Source: an uncultured Chlorobiales bacterium
GTDB lineage: Bacteria > Bacteroidota > Chlorobiia > Chlorobiales > Chlorobiaceae
DNA: 64,000 nt
Direction of reading: 5' to 3'
Assembly: GCA_903929135.1 (NCBI GenBank)
Contig: CAIYTH010000053.1
Span: forward strand, 115,273-179,272
In this document: piece after piece, positions 9,250 through 18,854 of the stretch
Position numbering within the stretch: the stretch's first letter is position 1
Layout: each line of letters begins with the position of its first letter
Made by a program: the position numbers and the translations under genes
The notes under the pieces: model-generated
Databases searched by the model: none
What the model was told of the DNA's origin: nothing
Seen by the model: the letters and a program-made list of their open reading frames with translations, nothing else

Positions 9250-9728
9250 CCCCGGCCGCCGCGCCGAAGAGCATATCGCCGATGAAAGCCATGAACCACA
9301 TCCTTGACCACGCGAAGCGCGAAGCCGCCTCCATCCTGAAGGACCGGACCCGGACCCGGCGCCTGCTCGATACGACCCTGAACACGCTGCTCCGCAGGCC
9401 CGGGGCCATCGAAATGAAAGGGTTGACGGAAAAAATGCAGGCCGCCTCGAGAATGGTGCGGCTCTCGGTTAAGAGGGAGTACCGCGAGCTCCCATGGCAG
9501 AGCCTGGTGCTGATCACGGCCGGATTCGTCTATTTCGTCACGCCGGTGGACGCCATCCCCGACTTCATCCCCATGCTCGGGTTCACCGACGATGCGGCGA
9601 TCCTGATGGCAATCTTCGCCTCCATATCGAGCGATCTCGAACGGTTCATCGAGTGGGAGCGCTCTCTACCGGAGGGTGCGGCAGAAATTCCGGAAGCCCC
9701 GAAACCCGATGCTGCCCCTGAAGCCTGA
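9246..9728 (+). CDS. DUF1232 (YkvA-like) membrane protein
   Basis: 160-residue protein with the DUF1232 core: a hydrophobic stretch [34 protein letters not shown] carrying the family's [18 protein letters not shown] turn. An N-terminal amphipathic region of about 85 residues with many basic residues precedes it. Function of the family is unknown. It overlaps the rhomboid gene by 4 bases (ATGA), so the two are probably made together at the membrane. It is convergent with rlmD; the 33-base gap between them has no clear terminator. Confidence 0.8.
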   Translation: MTPAAAPKSISPMKAMNHILDHAKREAASILKDRTRTRRLLDTTLNTLLRRPGAIEMKGLTEKMQAASRMVRLSVKREYRELPWQSLVLITAGFVYFVTPVDAIPDFIPMLGFTDDAAILMAIFASISSDLERFIEWERSLPEGAAEIPEAPKPDAAPEA

Positions 9729-9761
9729 GCCTCCCGCATTTCCGAATCCTGCAGGATCCTA

Positions 9762-11204
9762 TCAGTCGACTCCCTCGCCATCCCTTTCGAAGCAGGCCAC
9801 CGTCTCAATGTGGCTGGTCTGCGGAAACATGTCAACCGGCTGGATCGAGGTCAGGCGGTACCCCTTCGCCGCGATCTCCCTGCCGTCGCGCGCAAGGTTC
9901 GACGGATTGCAGCTCACGTAGACGATGCGCTCGGGAGCGAGCTTCAGCATGGTATCGAGCGCTTTCGGGTGCATGCCTGCACGGGGCGGGTCGGTCACGA
10001 TGACCCTGGGGGCGTCGTAGGGCGCGAGCTTCTCCTGCATGGCATGGAAGTCCTTAAGGTCGGCCTGGAAGAAGACGGCGTTGCCGATGCCGTTGCGGTC
10101 GGCGTTCATCTGGGCGTCCTGGATGGCGCTCTCCACCACCTCGATACCGATCGCCTGACGGCAGTGCCTGGCAAGGTAGAGCGTGATGGTGCCGGTGCCG
10201 CAATACAGGTCATAGACGGTGTCGCCGGCTCCGATGCCGGCTACCGCGAGGATCTGGTCGTAGAGCGCTTCGGCCTGACGGGTGTTGGTCTGGAAGAAGG
10301 AGTTGGCGGAGATCCTGAAGTCGAGCTCGCCGAGCCGCTCGGTGACGAACCCCTCGCCGCTCACCAGATACTCCTGTTCGCCGACGGCTACCGTGTTCCT
10401 CCTCGCGGTCACATTGTTGAGGATGGTCATCGCCTGCCCGGGAAGGGCCTCCTCGAGCTTCGCCCTGAACCCCTGCATCAACTCCGGATCGTACCATGAC
10501 GTGACCAGGTTGACCATGAGCTGGTCGTGCCGTTCGCTGTAACGGAGCATGAGGTTCCGCAGGTACCCTTCGTGGGCTTTCGCCGCATAGGGGGCAAGAC
10601 CACGTTCGATGGCGAACTCCCTTGTGGCCGCAAGTACCCTGTTCATGCACTCCTTCGCCAGGAAGCAGGTCTCGAGGTCGAGCACCTTCTCGAAGTTTCC
10701 CGGCGCATGGAATCCGAGTGCGAAACTCTTCGGCTTCAGGAGCTCCTCCTGACTGAGTTCATCAGGGAGGAGATAGCGCATGTTCGAACAGGAGAACTCG
10801 ACCTTGTTCCGGTAATGGAACGGCTCCGGAGCGGCCAAGACCGGCCGGACATCCGGATTGTCGAAGCCGCCGATGTGCACGAGGGCATCGGCAACCTTTT
10901 TGCGCTTGTACTGCAGCTGTGCCTCGTAACCGACGTGCATCCATTTGCAGCCGCCGCAGGAGCCGAACACCGGGCAGACCGGATCGACTCGATCTGCCGA
11001 GGGATCGAGCACCTCAAGGCACAGCGCCTCGAGGTACCGCTGCCTGACCTTGAACACCCTGGCGGATACCCTGTCGCCCACGGCGAGCATGCCGGTAACC
11101 AGGACGCCCATGCCCTCTTCGGTTTTTCCGAAACACTGCTCCTTCTCTGCCGGGTCGATGATTGTCAGCTCGACGATATCACCCTTTCTGTACGTGTTGT
11201 CCAC
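9762..11204 (-). CDS. rlmD: 23S rRNA (uracil-5-)-methyltransferase, RlmD/RumA type
   Basis: TrmA-family enzyme that methylates uridine in 23S rRNA. 480 residues: a TRAM-like RNA-binding domain at the N-terminus, an iron-sulfur site CPVFGSCGGCKWMH with a further Cys later, a central substrate domain, and a SAM-binding domain with YDLYCGTGTITLYLA. The catalytic nucleophile lies in VYVSCNPSNLARD and the upstream VTDPPRAGMHPKAL is typical. The start is GTG at 11204. TrmA-family members are hard to separate by eye, so the exact target uridine (U1939 for RlmD, U747 for RlmC) is inferred. Confidence 0.85.
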   Translation of the reverse strand: MDNTYRKGDIVELTIIDPAEKEQCFGKTEEGMGVLVTGMLAVGDRVSARVFKVRQRYLEALCLEVLDPSADRVDPVCPVFGSCGGCKWMHVGYEAQLQYKRKKVADALVHIGGFDNPDVRPVLAAPEPFHYRNKVEFSCSNMRYLLPDELSQEELLKPKSFALGFHAPGNFEKVLDLETCFLAKECMNRVLAATREFAIERGLAPYAAKAHEGYLRNLMLRYSERHDQLMVNLVTSWYDPELMQGFRAKLEEALPGQAMTILNNVTARRNTVAVGEQEYLVSGEGFVTERLGELDFRISANSFFQTNTRQAEALYDQILAVAGIGAGDTVYDLYCGTGTITLYLARHCRQAIGIEVVESAIQDAQMNADRNGIGNAVFFQADLKDFHAMQEKLAPYDAPRVIVTDPPRAGMHPKALDTMLKLAPERIVYVSCNPSNLARDGREIAAKGYRLTSIQPVDMFPQTSHIETVACFERDGEGVD

Positions 11205-11239
11205 TGAATAATCGTTTAATGCTCAAAAGAAAGCGCAGG

Positions 11240-12184
11240 TCAGCTGTCGGCGCCTGCATGGGAATCGTTTCGGGAGGCGGCTCCTGCCAGGAGCGCGGCG
11301 CCGAACACGCCGGCACTGTCGCCGAGCACCGGCGGCAGGACAGGAATGTCCAGTGATCGGTTGAACACCTGCGCGGCGATGGCCTCGCGGGCTTCCGGAG
11401 TATAGAGTTGCCGGATGTTGCCCACACCGCCGCCTATGATGACGATGTCGGGATCGATGATGTTGATCACCGCGGCAAGGGACTTGCCGAACGATGAAAC
11501 GAGCCGGTCGATGGTCTCCCGTGCAGCCTCGTCGCGTCCGCATGAAGCGGCGATCTCCCGGAGAGGCAGACGCCTGCCGCTTCGGGCTGCATACCAGGCC
11601 TCGAGGGCCGGACCGGAGATCACGGTCTCGACACAGCCCCTGCGACCGCAGTAACATGGGGCATGTTCGCCGGGAACCGGATTGTGGCCCCACTCACCGG
11701 CGATCCCGTGGGCGCCCCGGACGATACGTCCGTCGAAGACGATTCCCCCGCCTACTCCGGTGCCGATGATGATGCCGAACGCCGTTGCCCCCGGCTTCAT
11801 CATCTCGTCACGCCCGGCCCCCATTCTCGATTCGGCGAGCGCAAAGCAGTTCGCATCGTTTTCGATGGCCACCTGCATGCGGAGGACCTCCTTGAGATCC
11901 TTTCCCAGCGGCATGCCGTTCAGGCAGGCTGTATTGGAATTCTTCACCACACCGTCAGCACCCTCGGTGCGTCCCGGCGTCCCGACGCCGATCATCTCCG
12001 GCCTTGGGATGCCGCTCTTTTCAGACAGGGTTTCGACAAGGTCGGCGATCTGCATGAGGATATGGCCATAGCCGCGGGACTGCCCGGTCTCGACCCGCTC
12101 CCGGATGACCGGCCGCATCGAGTCGTCGAGGATCGCCCCCTCGATCTTCGTCCCGCCCAGGTCGATGCCCCATCGCCAGCTCAT
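11240..12184 (-). CDS. ROK-family sugar kinase (glucokinase-like)
   Basis: ATP-dependent sugar kinase of 314 residues. The phosphate-binding motif WGIDLGGTKIEGAI is at the N-terminus. The ROK signature with zinc-binding cysteines CYCGRRGCVE and the preceding GEWGHNPVPGEHAPC are both intact. IGTGVGGGIVFDG marks the second phosphate loop. Glucokinase, fructokinase and N-acetylmannosamine kinase share these motifs, so the sugar is not certain; glucose is most likely. ATG at 12184 overlaps the stop of the upstream PAP2 gene (ATGA), which is strong evidence for this start over a longer frame. Confidence 0.85.
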   Translation of the reverse strand: MSWRWGIDLGGTKIEGAILDDSMRPVIRERVETGQSRGYGHILMQIADLVETLSEKSGIPRPEMIGVGTPGRTEGADGVVKNSNTACLNGMPLGKDLKEVLRMQVAIENDANCFALAESRMGAGRDEMMKPGATAFGIIIGTGVGGGIVFDGRIVRGAHGIAGEWGHNPVPGEHAPCYCGRRGCVETVISGPALEAWYAARSGRRLPLREIAASCGRDEAARETIDRLVSSFGKSLAAVINIIDPDIVIIGGGVGNIRQLYTPEAREAIAAQVFNRSLDIPVLPPVLGDSAGVFGAALLAGAASRNDSHAGADS

Positions 12185-12780
12185 TGCAGCCGGCCTGTCC
12201 GGCGAAGAGCCTCGCCATGAACATAACGCTTGAGCAGCCATGCCCAGATCGTATAGACCAGAAGGGCGCTGCCGATGCCGATCGCAATGCCGCCGAGCAC
12301 ATCGCCGGGATAATGGACGCCGATATAGATTCTCGAATAAGCTACGAGCGCACCGTAGAGTGCCATCAGGAGAACGAAGGCCTTGTCCACCAGGGCGCCC
12401 CCCCGGAAATAGATCCAGACGGTCGTCACGACGGCAGCAGCGTTTGCTGCATGTGATGAGGCCATTGACCAGGAGCAGGTCTGGTTGACGAGCAGGCGAA
12501 CCCCCTGGAGGGCAAAGCAGGGTCTGATGCGTTGGAAGAGCGGCTTCATGATCCCGGAAGCCGTGAAGTCGGCGAGGCCAACAGCCAGCCCGGCGAGGAG
12601 GAGGAGGAGAAGGCCCTCCCTTCCTCGCCTTACAAGCATGAATGCCGCTGCAAGGAAGAGGAGGTGGGCCGAAAGGCGCGGTTCGGTCAGGAACGTCATC
12701 AGGTCATCGGCTGCAGGATGCACCAGTTGCCGGTTTATCAGCCGGAAAAGCCAGATGTCAGCCTGCTCGATGGGACCCAT
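12181..12780 (-). CDS. PAP2-family membrane phosphatase
   Basis: 199-residue integral membrane phosphatase of the PAP2 superfamily, which includes undecaprenyl-diphosphate phosphatases and lipid phosphatases. The three catalytic motifs can be read: KPLFQRIRPC (KxxxxxxRP), SMASSHAAN (the central histidine motif, with Ser-Ser-His in place of Ser-Gly-His), and SRIYIGVHYPGDVLGG (SRxxxxxHxxxD). Five to six hydrophobic helices surround them. It lies between yidC and the ROK kinase and overlaps the kinase start. A role in recycling undecaprenyl phosphate is plausible but unproven. Confidence 0.85.
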   Translation of the reverse strand: MGPIEQADIWLFRLINRQLVHPAADDLMTFLTEPRLSAHLLFLAAAFMLVRRGREGLLLLLLAGLAVGLADFTASGIMKPLFQRIRPCFALQGVRLLVNQTCSWSMASSHAANAAAVVTTVWIYFRGGALVDKAFVLLMALYGALVAYSRIYIGVHYPGDVLGGIAIGIGSALLVYTIWAWLLKRYVHGEALRRTGRLQ

Positions 12781-12791
12781 GGCCAAAAAAG

Positions 12792-14549
12792 TTACTTCCT
12801 CCCCCCTTTCCTGGACTTCTGCGGCGCCTTGACGGCGGCGACCTGGAGGGCCGCGGCAGATTTTTCCTCCGGAGTGGTGGTAGAGTTGATGTAGTACTGC
12901 TGCGCAACACTGAAGATGTTGACCATCAGATAGTAGAGACCAAGCCCGGCCGGCATGTTGTTGAAGAACAGAAGCATCATGGCGGGGAACATCCAGGTCA
13001 TGACCTTCATCTGTTCGTTGGTCTGGGTGGTCGGCGTGATCTTCTGCTGCACGAAAACGGTCACCGCCATCAGGATCGGGAACACCGCGATATGATCGCC
13101 ATAGAGCGGCAGCTTGAACGCGAAGTCAAGCACCGAGTCGGGCACTGAAAGGTCCTTGGCCCAGAGAAAGCCATGCTGGCGGAGCTGTATCGACGAACGG
13201 AACACGTAGAACATCGCGAACAGCAGCGGCATCTGCAATACCGTCGGCAGGCATCCCCCGAGCGGATTCACGCCGGCATCCTTGTAGATGCGCCCCAACT
13301 CGCTCTGCAGCTTTGCGGGGTTATCCTTGTACTTTTCCTGGATCTCCTTCATGAGCGGCTGCAGGGCCGACATCTTCTACATCGACTTGGTGGAAGCCAG
13401 GGAAAGCGGGTAGGTGACCGCCTTGATCAGGAAGGCGAAGATGATGATGATCAGGCCGTAGTTTCCCACGTAGCGGTTCATCAGGTTGAAGATCGGCAGG
13501 ATGATATATTCGGCAAACGGCCTGGTAAGCCAGTCCCATCCGAAATCCATGATCTTCTCGAGACCGACGTTCAGCGACTTGACCGTATTGTAGTCCAGCG
13601 GTCCGGCGTAGAGGCGGTAATGATCCTCCACAACGCCGCTGCCGGAAGGCAGGTTCATCTTGAGCGCGGCGACATAGTTCTCGAAATTGTCGACCCCCTT
13701 CCTCGAACCGCTCAGGAAGATCCCGTCGGTCGTCCTGGTCGGAATCAGTGCCGCCACGAAGTACTTGCTCCTGATGGCTACCCACTGCGCCTTGCCGGAC
13801 TCCTCTTCTCGATACACCTGCTTGTTGTCCTTGGCGTCGAGCTTCACGATGCCTCCTCCGAGGTAGGCGCTCGACAGGGCGTTGGTCGCCTCGTCATCCG
13901 TATTTTTCTCGGAATAGACAATTCCGCCATCCCACGCAACCTGGTACTGGTTTCCGGCGATGGTCGAACCGAAACCGGCAAGCTTCAGGTCATAGTCGAT
14001 AACGTAACTGTCTCCGGTGAAGGTGTAGGTGACCTGCATGCTCCTTGAGCTGTCGACGTCGAGCGTAAATCCGACTGAAATTTTCTCTTTGCCGGTAACC
14101 GTCCGGACAGTATCGACCGTCAGGCTCCGGAAGTTCAGGTCCCTCGTGTCGATCCGCTTGCCGTCGCTGCTCAGGAACAGCATGGAGAGCGCACCCTTTT
14201 CACGTGATTTGACGAGGTCGAACGGTTTTTTCGAACCGTCGAGATGCTTCTTGAGGACCAGGGACTTCAGGGTCGCGCCCTTCGAGGAGAGGACGGCCTT
14301 AAAAAGGTCGCTTTCGATGGTGACGAGTTTCTCCGGACCTGCGGAAGCCTTCGCAAACGACCCGAGACTGTCCGCCCTCGAAGCGGCCGATACCTCTGCC
14401 GGAGCAGCCGGTGCGGGTTGACGGGTTACAAGCTCCCTCTTTGCCGCCGCCTGTTCTAGCTCCACCTTCTGCTGGGGTTTCATGAACTGGAGCCAGACAA
14501 TCATGATCGCAGCGATCAGGGCAAACCCTATCACCGAATTTCTATCCAT
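12792..14549 (-). pseudogene. yidC: Membrane protein insertase yidC, interrupted by an in-frame TAG
   Basis: YidC inserts and folds inner-membrane proteins, alone or with SecYEG. The N-terminal 390 residues (membrane anchor at 5-22, the large periplasmic domain, then the first two core helices) end at LASTKSM. The TAG at 13377-13379 follows, and the same frame continues [16 protein letters not shown], then [22 protein letters not shown] and the remaining helices to a normal end. Only one codon is abnormal, in a cytoplasmic loop of an essential protein. An ATG sits two codons after the stop (13373), so a split protein through re-initiation is conceivable. Typed as pseudogene because the frame is broken; its real status is unresolved. 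Confidence 0.85.
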
Positions 14550-14827
14550 TAGTGCAAATCTTTAGAATTACCTGCAAATGTGTTTTTTCCCGGAGGAACG
14601 GGGTCATACCCCCCTTTTGAAAACGGATTGCACCGGAGCACCCGCCAGACGGTCAACCACGATGCATAGAAAAAATTATGCGTGCCGTATGCCTGAATCG
14701 CGTAATTGGAACATGTGGGATGATACTTGCAGGATGGCCCGAGCAGCGGGGAGAGAAAAGACTGGTAAAACCTGATCAGAAGGATCGGAACTGCGTTGAA
14801 AAATCGCCGGATGGTATTGCCGTTCAT
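14549..14827 (-). CDS. yidD: Membrane protein insertion efficiency factor YidD
   Basis: Small DUF37 protein that aids YidC-dependent membrane insertion. The family signature is complete: [30 protein letters not shown], then [14 protein letters not shown] residues ([25 protein letters not shown]). The conserved Cys residues in SCKYHPTCS and RCNP are present. About 92 residues from ATG at 14827. An in-frame ATG at 14881 overlaps the rnpA stop and has a better ribosome binding site (GGAGGG), so the protein may be 18 residues longer. The stop overlaps the yidC start by one base (TAATG). Confidence 0.92.
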   Translation of the reverse strand: MNGNTIRRFFNAVPILLIRFYQSFLSPLLGPSCKYHPTCSNYAIQAYGTHNFFYASWLTVWRVLRCNPFSKGGYDPVPPGKNTFAGNSKDLH

Positions 14828-14870
14828 AACACTTCTGTCGGGTAGTCGGCGCAGTCCGCCATGTTCATGA

Positions 14871-15341
14871 TCATCGTTCATCACCCTCCGAAGCACTCCT
14901 TGCAGCCGTTTTCGCGAACGATTGCAACATGGTGCGCATCTCTGTCCTGAACACAGGGAGTGAGGGAACCGCCTCCCTGCTGCCTCGATACAGGATGGCG
15001 ATGAAGGTGACCCCTTTACCGCCATCCTCAGCAGGAGCCATGCCTGCGATCAATTCGAGCAGAACGGGCTTTTCCAGGCGATAGGCCTCGCGCATCAGCC
15101 TTTTGATCCTGTTCCGCATGACCGCTTTCGGCACAAGTCTTTTCCCGACGGTAAAAAGTACCCTTACCGAAGCGCCACTGCCTGCTCGCTGAGACCCGAC
15201 GGAAGCGCTCATCATCATGAGATTGCCGCTTTTCAACCGGCGCCCTTTCGCAAACAGGAGGGACAGATTGTTTTTCCCCCGGGCTATTTCATGCCTCGGC
15301 AGGGAATTGTCATGCTTTCCTGTCAGCATGGAGATCTTCAT
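14871..15341 (-). CDS. rnpA: Ribonuclease P protein component
   Basis: Protein subunit of RNase P, which trims the 5' end of pre-tRNAs. 156 residues, somewhat longer than the usual 110-120 because of a C-terminal acidic tail and an insert with AEDGGKG. The signature basic helix is clear: [27 protein letters not shown]. It lies directly after rpmH and before yidD, the conserved bacterial arrangement. ATG at 15341 is used; an ATG four codons later is an alternative. Confidence 0.9.
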   Translation of the reverse strand: MKISMLTGKHDNSLPRHEIARGKNNLSLLFAKGRRLKSGNLMMMSASVGSQRAGSGASVRVLFTVGKRLVPKAVMRNRIKRLMREAYRLEKPVLLELIAGMAPAEDGGKGVTFIAILYRGSREAVPSLPVFRTEMRTMLQSFAKTAARSASEGDER

Positions 15342-15394
15342 GCGATACCGTCAGGAGCGGACTCAACTGCCCTGGTGGATCGCGGTATTCAATT

Positions 15395-15544
15395 TTATTT
15401 CATGTCGCTGCTGACGGTCAGGGAGTGGCGGCCCTTCGCTCTTCTTGCTGCCAGGACCCTCCTGCCGTTCTTGGTCGACATCCTCTGCCTGAAACCGTGC
15501 TTGTTACGTCTTTTCCTGTTATGGGGCTGAAATGTCCTTTTCAT
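15395..15544 (-). CDS. rpmH: 50S ribosomal protein L34
   Basis: A 49-residue very basic protein. It reads [18 protein letters not shown] at the start, then [21 protein letters not shown] and SLTVSSDMK, an unmistakable L34. A good ribosome binding site (GAGGAG) precedes the ATG at 15544. It heads the rpmH-rnpA-yidD-yidC operon, which diverges from dnaA across the origin region. Confidence 0.97.
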   Translation of the reverse strand: MKRTFQPHNRKRRNKHGFRQRMSTKNGRRVLAARRAKGRHSLTVSSDMK

Positions 15545-15950
15545 TGCCTCGAACTCCTCTCAAATGGATTAATTAAAAATACAGGACTTGAAATTTATCA
15601 TTTATCTCTCTTATAAGCAAACAATAGCTCCCGAAAAGAGTTTTACACAGGCATGCCCGGACAGGTTATCCACAATGTTGACAACTTGTTGATAAAAAAA
15701 ATCACCTCCTCACAAACCCCCTCCACTCCAAGACAGACAATGCGTCAACACATGTTGACAACTTTCCCGACCAAATCATACAACTGCAACTATTAAAACA
15801 AATTAGATTGTTGAGAACTGGCTGTCGGAGTCGCCCTGTATTCCCGTGCATTTTCGGCAAGCACGTTGTTTTTTATCCACCGAAAACACTAACTTGTGAA
15901 CAGCAAATGTTGATGATTCATCATCCCAACGCCAGTCACCCTCGAATCCC
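15545..15950. other. Candidate replication origin region, dnaA upstream side
   Basis: A 406-base gap between rpmH and dnaA with no gene. It holds one perfect DnaA box TTATCCACA (15666-15674), a one-mismatch box TTATCCACC (15873-15881), two copies of GTTGACAAC (15677-15685 and 15754-15762), and A/T-rich stretches around 15571-15620 and 15690-15700. TTGACA in the second copy could instead serve as a -35 for dnaA. The other half of the origin signals lies between dnaA and dnaN. Confidence 0.7.
15666..15674 (+). promoter_or_regulatory. DnaA box (consensus)
   Basis: TTATCCACA is an exact match to the DnaA box consensus TTATNCACA, located 277 bases upstream of dnaA. It may serve origin firing and dnaA autoregulation. 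Confidence 0.8.
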
Positions 15951-17429
15951 ATGCCCGATCTGACCCAGCAGGAAACCTTTCGCGACCTTACGTCCAGTAC
16001 CATACACAGTAACGTGTACGCTGAGAAGATTTGGAACGCATGCCTTGGCCTCATCCAGGAAAACATCAACAACCAGGCATTCAAAACCTGGTTCCTGCCG
16101 ATCAGGCCGATCAGTTTTTCCGGAAACGAACTGACAATCGAGGTTCCCAGCCAGTTTTTTTACGAATGGATCGAGGAGAACTACTCGGTTCATGTCAAGC
16201 AGGCACTCAAGCAGGCCATAGGGCCGGAGGCTCGACTGATCTACTCGATCGTTGTGGACAAGTCGCAGATGCAGCCGGTGACGATCGAGCTTCCGCACCA
16301 GAACACCTCCACACCTGCAGAATACGACCCCGTAGCCCAGTCCAGAAACAGCAACATCGAGGCCCGCAACCGCTTCAACAGCAACCGCGCGAGATTTGAG
16401 ACCAACCTCAACCCGAAGTACACCTTTTCCACCCTGATCAGGGGTGACTGCAATTCGCTTGCCTTCGCGGCCGCAAAGTCGATCGCCCATAACCCCGGCC
16501 AGAATGCATTCAACCCCCTGGTGATCTACGGTGGAGTCGGACTTGGAAAAACGCATATGATGCAGGCCATCGGCAATGCTGTCCGCGAGAATCGCATCAC
16601 CGACTCTGTCCTGTACGTCTCCAGTGAAAAATTTGCGATCGACTTCGTCAATGCGATCCAGAACGGCAACATCCAGGAGTTCTCATCGTTCTACAGGAAC
16701 GTTGATGTCCTGATCATCGATGACATCCAGTTCTTTGCCGGCAAGGAGAAGACTCAGGAAGAGATATTCCACATCTTCAACACCCTCCACCAGTCGAACA
16801 AGCAGATCATCCTGTCGGCAGACAGGCCGATCAAGGAGATCAAGGGCATCGAAGACCGCCTCATCTCACGCTTCAACTGGGGCCTGTCGACCGATATCCA
16901 GCCGCCGGATTACGAAACAAGGAAAGCGATCATCCAGAGCAAGCTCCATCAGAGTGGCGTCATGCTCGACGGTGCGGTCATCGAGTTCATCGCGACCAAT
17001 GTCACGCACAATGTTCGTGAACTTGAAGGTTGCATCGTCAAACTTCTGGCAGCCCATTCACTCGACAATCAGGAAATTGATCTCCAGTTCACCAAGTCTA
17101 CCCTGAAGGATATCATCAGGTACAACACCAAGCAGCTCACGCTCGATACCATTGAAAAGGCAGTCTGCGCCTACCTGTCAATAACCCCGAACGACCTCAA
17201 GGGAAAATCGAAGAAAAAGGAGATCGCCGTCGGACGGCAGATGGCCATGTACCTCGGAAAAATCATGACCGACTCATCACTGAAGACAATCGGCCTCCAT
17301 TTCGGCGGAAGGGACCACTCGACCGTCATTCACGCGCTGAACACCGTCGATAAAAAGATCGAATCTTCCAGCGAAGACAGGAAAAAAATCGAGGAGCTGA
17401 AGAAAAGGATTGAAATCATGTCGATGTAG
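15951..17429 (+). CDS. dnaA: Chromosomal replication initiator DnaA
   Basis: 492-residue AAA+ initiator that binds DnaA boxes and melts the origin. Domain I (about 20-95, [22 protein letters not shown]) is followed by a variable linker rich in Asn and Ser (about 115-150). The AAA+ domain has Walker [10 protein letters not shown] at 194-202 and Walker [11 protein letters not shown] near 250. Domain IV ends with the DNA-binding signature [15 protein letters not shown] near 455. It is flanked on both sides by DnaA boxes and followed by dnaN and recF, the standard arrangement. Confidence 0.98.
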   Translation: MPDLTQQETFRDLTSSTIHSNVYAEKIWNACLGLIQENINNQAFKTWFLPIRPISFSGNELTIEVPSQFFYEWIEENYSVHVKQALKQAIGPEARLIYSIVVDKSQMQPVTIELPHQNTSTPAEYDPVAQSRNSNIEARNRFNSNRARFETNLNPKYTFSTLIRGDCNSLAFAAAKSIAHNPGQNAFNPLVIYGGVGLGKTHMMQAIGNAVRENRITDSVLYVSSEKFAIDFVNAIQNGNIQEFSSFYRNVDVLIIDDIQFFAGKEKTQEEIFHIFNTLHQSNKQIILSADRPIKEIKGIEDRLISRFNWGLSTDIQPPDYETRKAIIQSKLHQSGVMLDGAVIEFIATNVTHNVRELEGCIVKLLAAHSLDNQEIDLQFTKSTLKDIIRYNTKQLTLDTIEKAVCAYLSITPNDLKGKSKKKEIAVGRQMAMYLGKIMTDSSLKTIGLHFGGRDHSTVIHALNTVDKKIESSSEDRKKIEELKKRIEIMSM

Positions 17430-17713
17430 GATGGGAGTGTGCACAACCTGTTGAATCAGTGTTGAGTGAATCTTGATTACCGCGCAGTTGTCAACATCCG
17501 GAGCATAAGTCAAAAATCCCTCAACAAACCCCCAACATCGGCACACCGGAGAAGCACACATGTTATCAACACGGCGAAGCAAGGGATCCGATGGTTCAAG
17601 CTTATAAAAAACAACAAGTTAATCGAAGCATTGATCCGTCTGTCAAGAATTCCACAGCGTCAACAACAACAACAAACTTTTTTATTTAAATAAGAATAAA
17701 TAGATGTAAGCCG
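17430..17713. other. Candidate replication origin region, dnaA-dnaN gap
   Basis: A 284-base gap holding a one-mismatch DnaA box on the minus strand (TGTGCACAA, 17438-17446), a one-mismatch box TTATCAACA (17563-17571), and GTTGTCAAC (17487-17495), the reverse complement of the repeat upstream of dnaA. A run of four to five CAA triplets (17660-17675) leads into a strongly A/T-rich tract (17677-17702) just before dnaN. Such a tract next to boxes is what a DNA unwinding element looks like. Confidence 0.65.
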
Positions 17714-18838
17714 ATGAAATTCTCAACTACCATCAAAAAGCTTCAGGATGCCGTAAGCAGGGTAATCCTTGCCGTTCCCTCAAAATCGCTCGATTCCCGA
17801 TTCGACAATGTTCACCTTCAACTGCAGGACGGATCGCTTACCCTGTTCGCGTCAGATGGTGAATTGTCCATTACGGCAAAATGCGATGTTGTTTCCGACG
17901 ATCGCGGAACCGTAGGCATCAAGGCAAGGACGCTTCAGGACTTTCTGAGGAGCATGTACGACACCGGTGTCTCTTTCGAAATCGAGCGTCAGCAGGGCGG
18001 AGAACACGGTACGGTGCATATTGCTACCGACAAGGGCAAATATCGCATGCCATGCATGTTCGGTGAACGGCCGGAAAGTCATGAACGGAACTTCGATATG
18101 TCGATAGGGCTTCAACCTTCCGAGCTGCAGGATGTAATTCATAAAACCCTTTTTGCCTGCAGTGTCGACGGAATGCGGCCTGCCATGATGGGCGTATTGT
18201 TCGAATTCGAGGCAAACACCATGACCGCTGTGGCAACAGATGGTCATCGGCTTGTCAGATGCCGCAAGACGACAACAAACGAGATAGCCGACAAACAGAA
18301 GATCGTCGTTCCGGCGAGGGCGCTTTCGATCATCCAGAGGCTTCTTCAGAACGAAGAGGTCAGTATGTCCGTGGATGCCGAGCGCAGAAACATCAGGTTC
18401 CAGTCCGAAAACGTGGAGCTTGAATCAGCGCTCATCGTCGAACCATACCCGAACTACGAAGCGGTCATTCCTGTAGAAAACGACAAGCAACTCCTTACTG
18501 ATCGTGTCCAGATTCACGATTCCGTCAAGCGGGTAGGAAAATTTTCCAGTATCGGTGATATCAAGATCGTCATTAATGGAACGACGCTGAAGATCATGGC
18601 CGAGAATTCGAGTGAGGGAGAATCGGCACAGGAAGAGCTCACCTGCGCCTTCACCGGAGAAGAGATCACCATAGGATTCAATTCAAGGTTCGTCGAGGCG
18701 GCGTTGGCTCATATCGAGACGGACGAAGTGTTCATCGAGCTCAGCAGTCCTACGACAGCAGTCATTTTCAAGCCGAAAAAAGAGGAAAACCAGAATGAGC
18801 TCATCATTCTGGTCATGCCGGTCCGGATCAACAACTGA
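17714..18838 (+). CDS. dnaN: DNA polymerase III beta subunit (sliding clamp)
   Basis: 374-residue sliding clamp that tethers DNA polymerase III to the template. Three clamp domains can be followed, with typical segments such as FDNVHLQLQDGSLTLFASDGELSI, KYRMPCMFGE, TAVATDGHRLVRC and VEPYPNYEAVIP. The C-terminus LIILVMPVRINN matches the family's VMPMR ending. The ATG at 17714 follows the A/T-rich tract. The end overlaps the upstream in-frame start option of recF. Confidence 0.97.
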   Translation: MKFSTTIKKLQDAVSRVILAVPSKSLDSRFDNVHLQLQDGSLTLFASDGELSITAKCDVVSDDRGTVGIKARTLQDFLRSMYDTGVSFEIERQQGGEHGTVHIATDKGKYRMPCMFGERPESHERNFDMSIGLQPSELQDVIHKTLFACSVDGMRPAMMGVLFEFEANTMTAVATDGHRLVRCRKTTTNEIADKQKIVVPARALSIIQRLLQNEEVSMSVDAERRNIRFQSENVELESALIVEPYPNYEAVIPVENDKQLLTDRVQIHDSVKRVGKFSSIGDIKIVINGTTLKIMAENSSEGESAQEELTCAFTGEEITIGFNSRFVEAALAHIETDEVFIELSSPTTAVIFKPKKEENQNELIILVMPVRINN

Positions 18839-18854
18839 CAGGACCAGAAGGGCC

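Noticed and set aside
13374..13382. TAG in yidC as pyrrolysine, or mraZ TAA as a recoded residue
   Set aside because: No pyrrolysine genes are visible, YidC has no such residue in any family I know, and the mraZ stop is TAA. A general recoding is not supported because all three stops end normal genes here.
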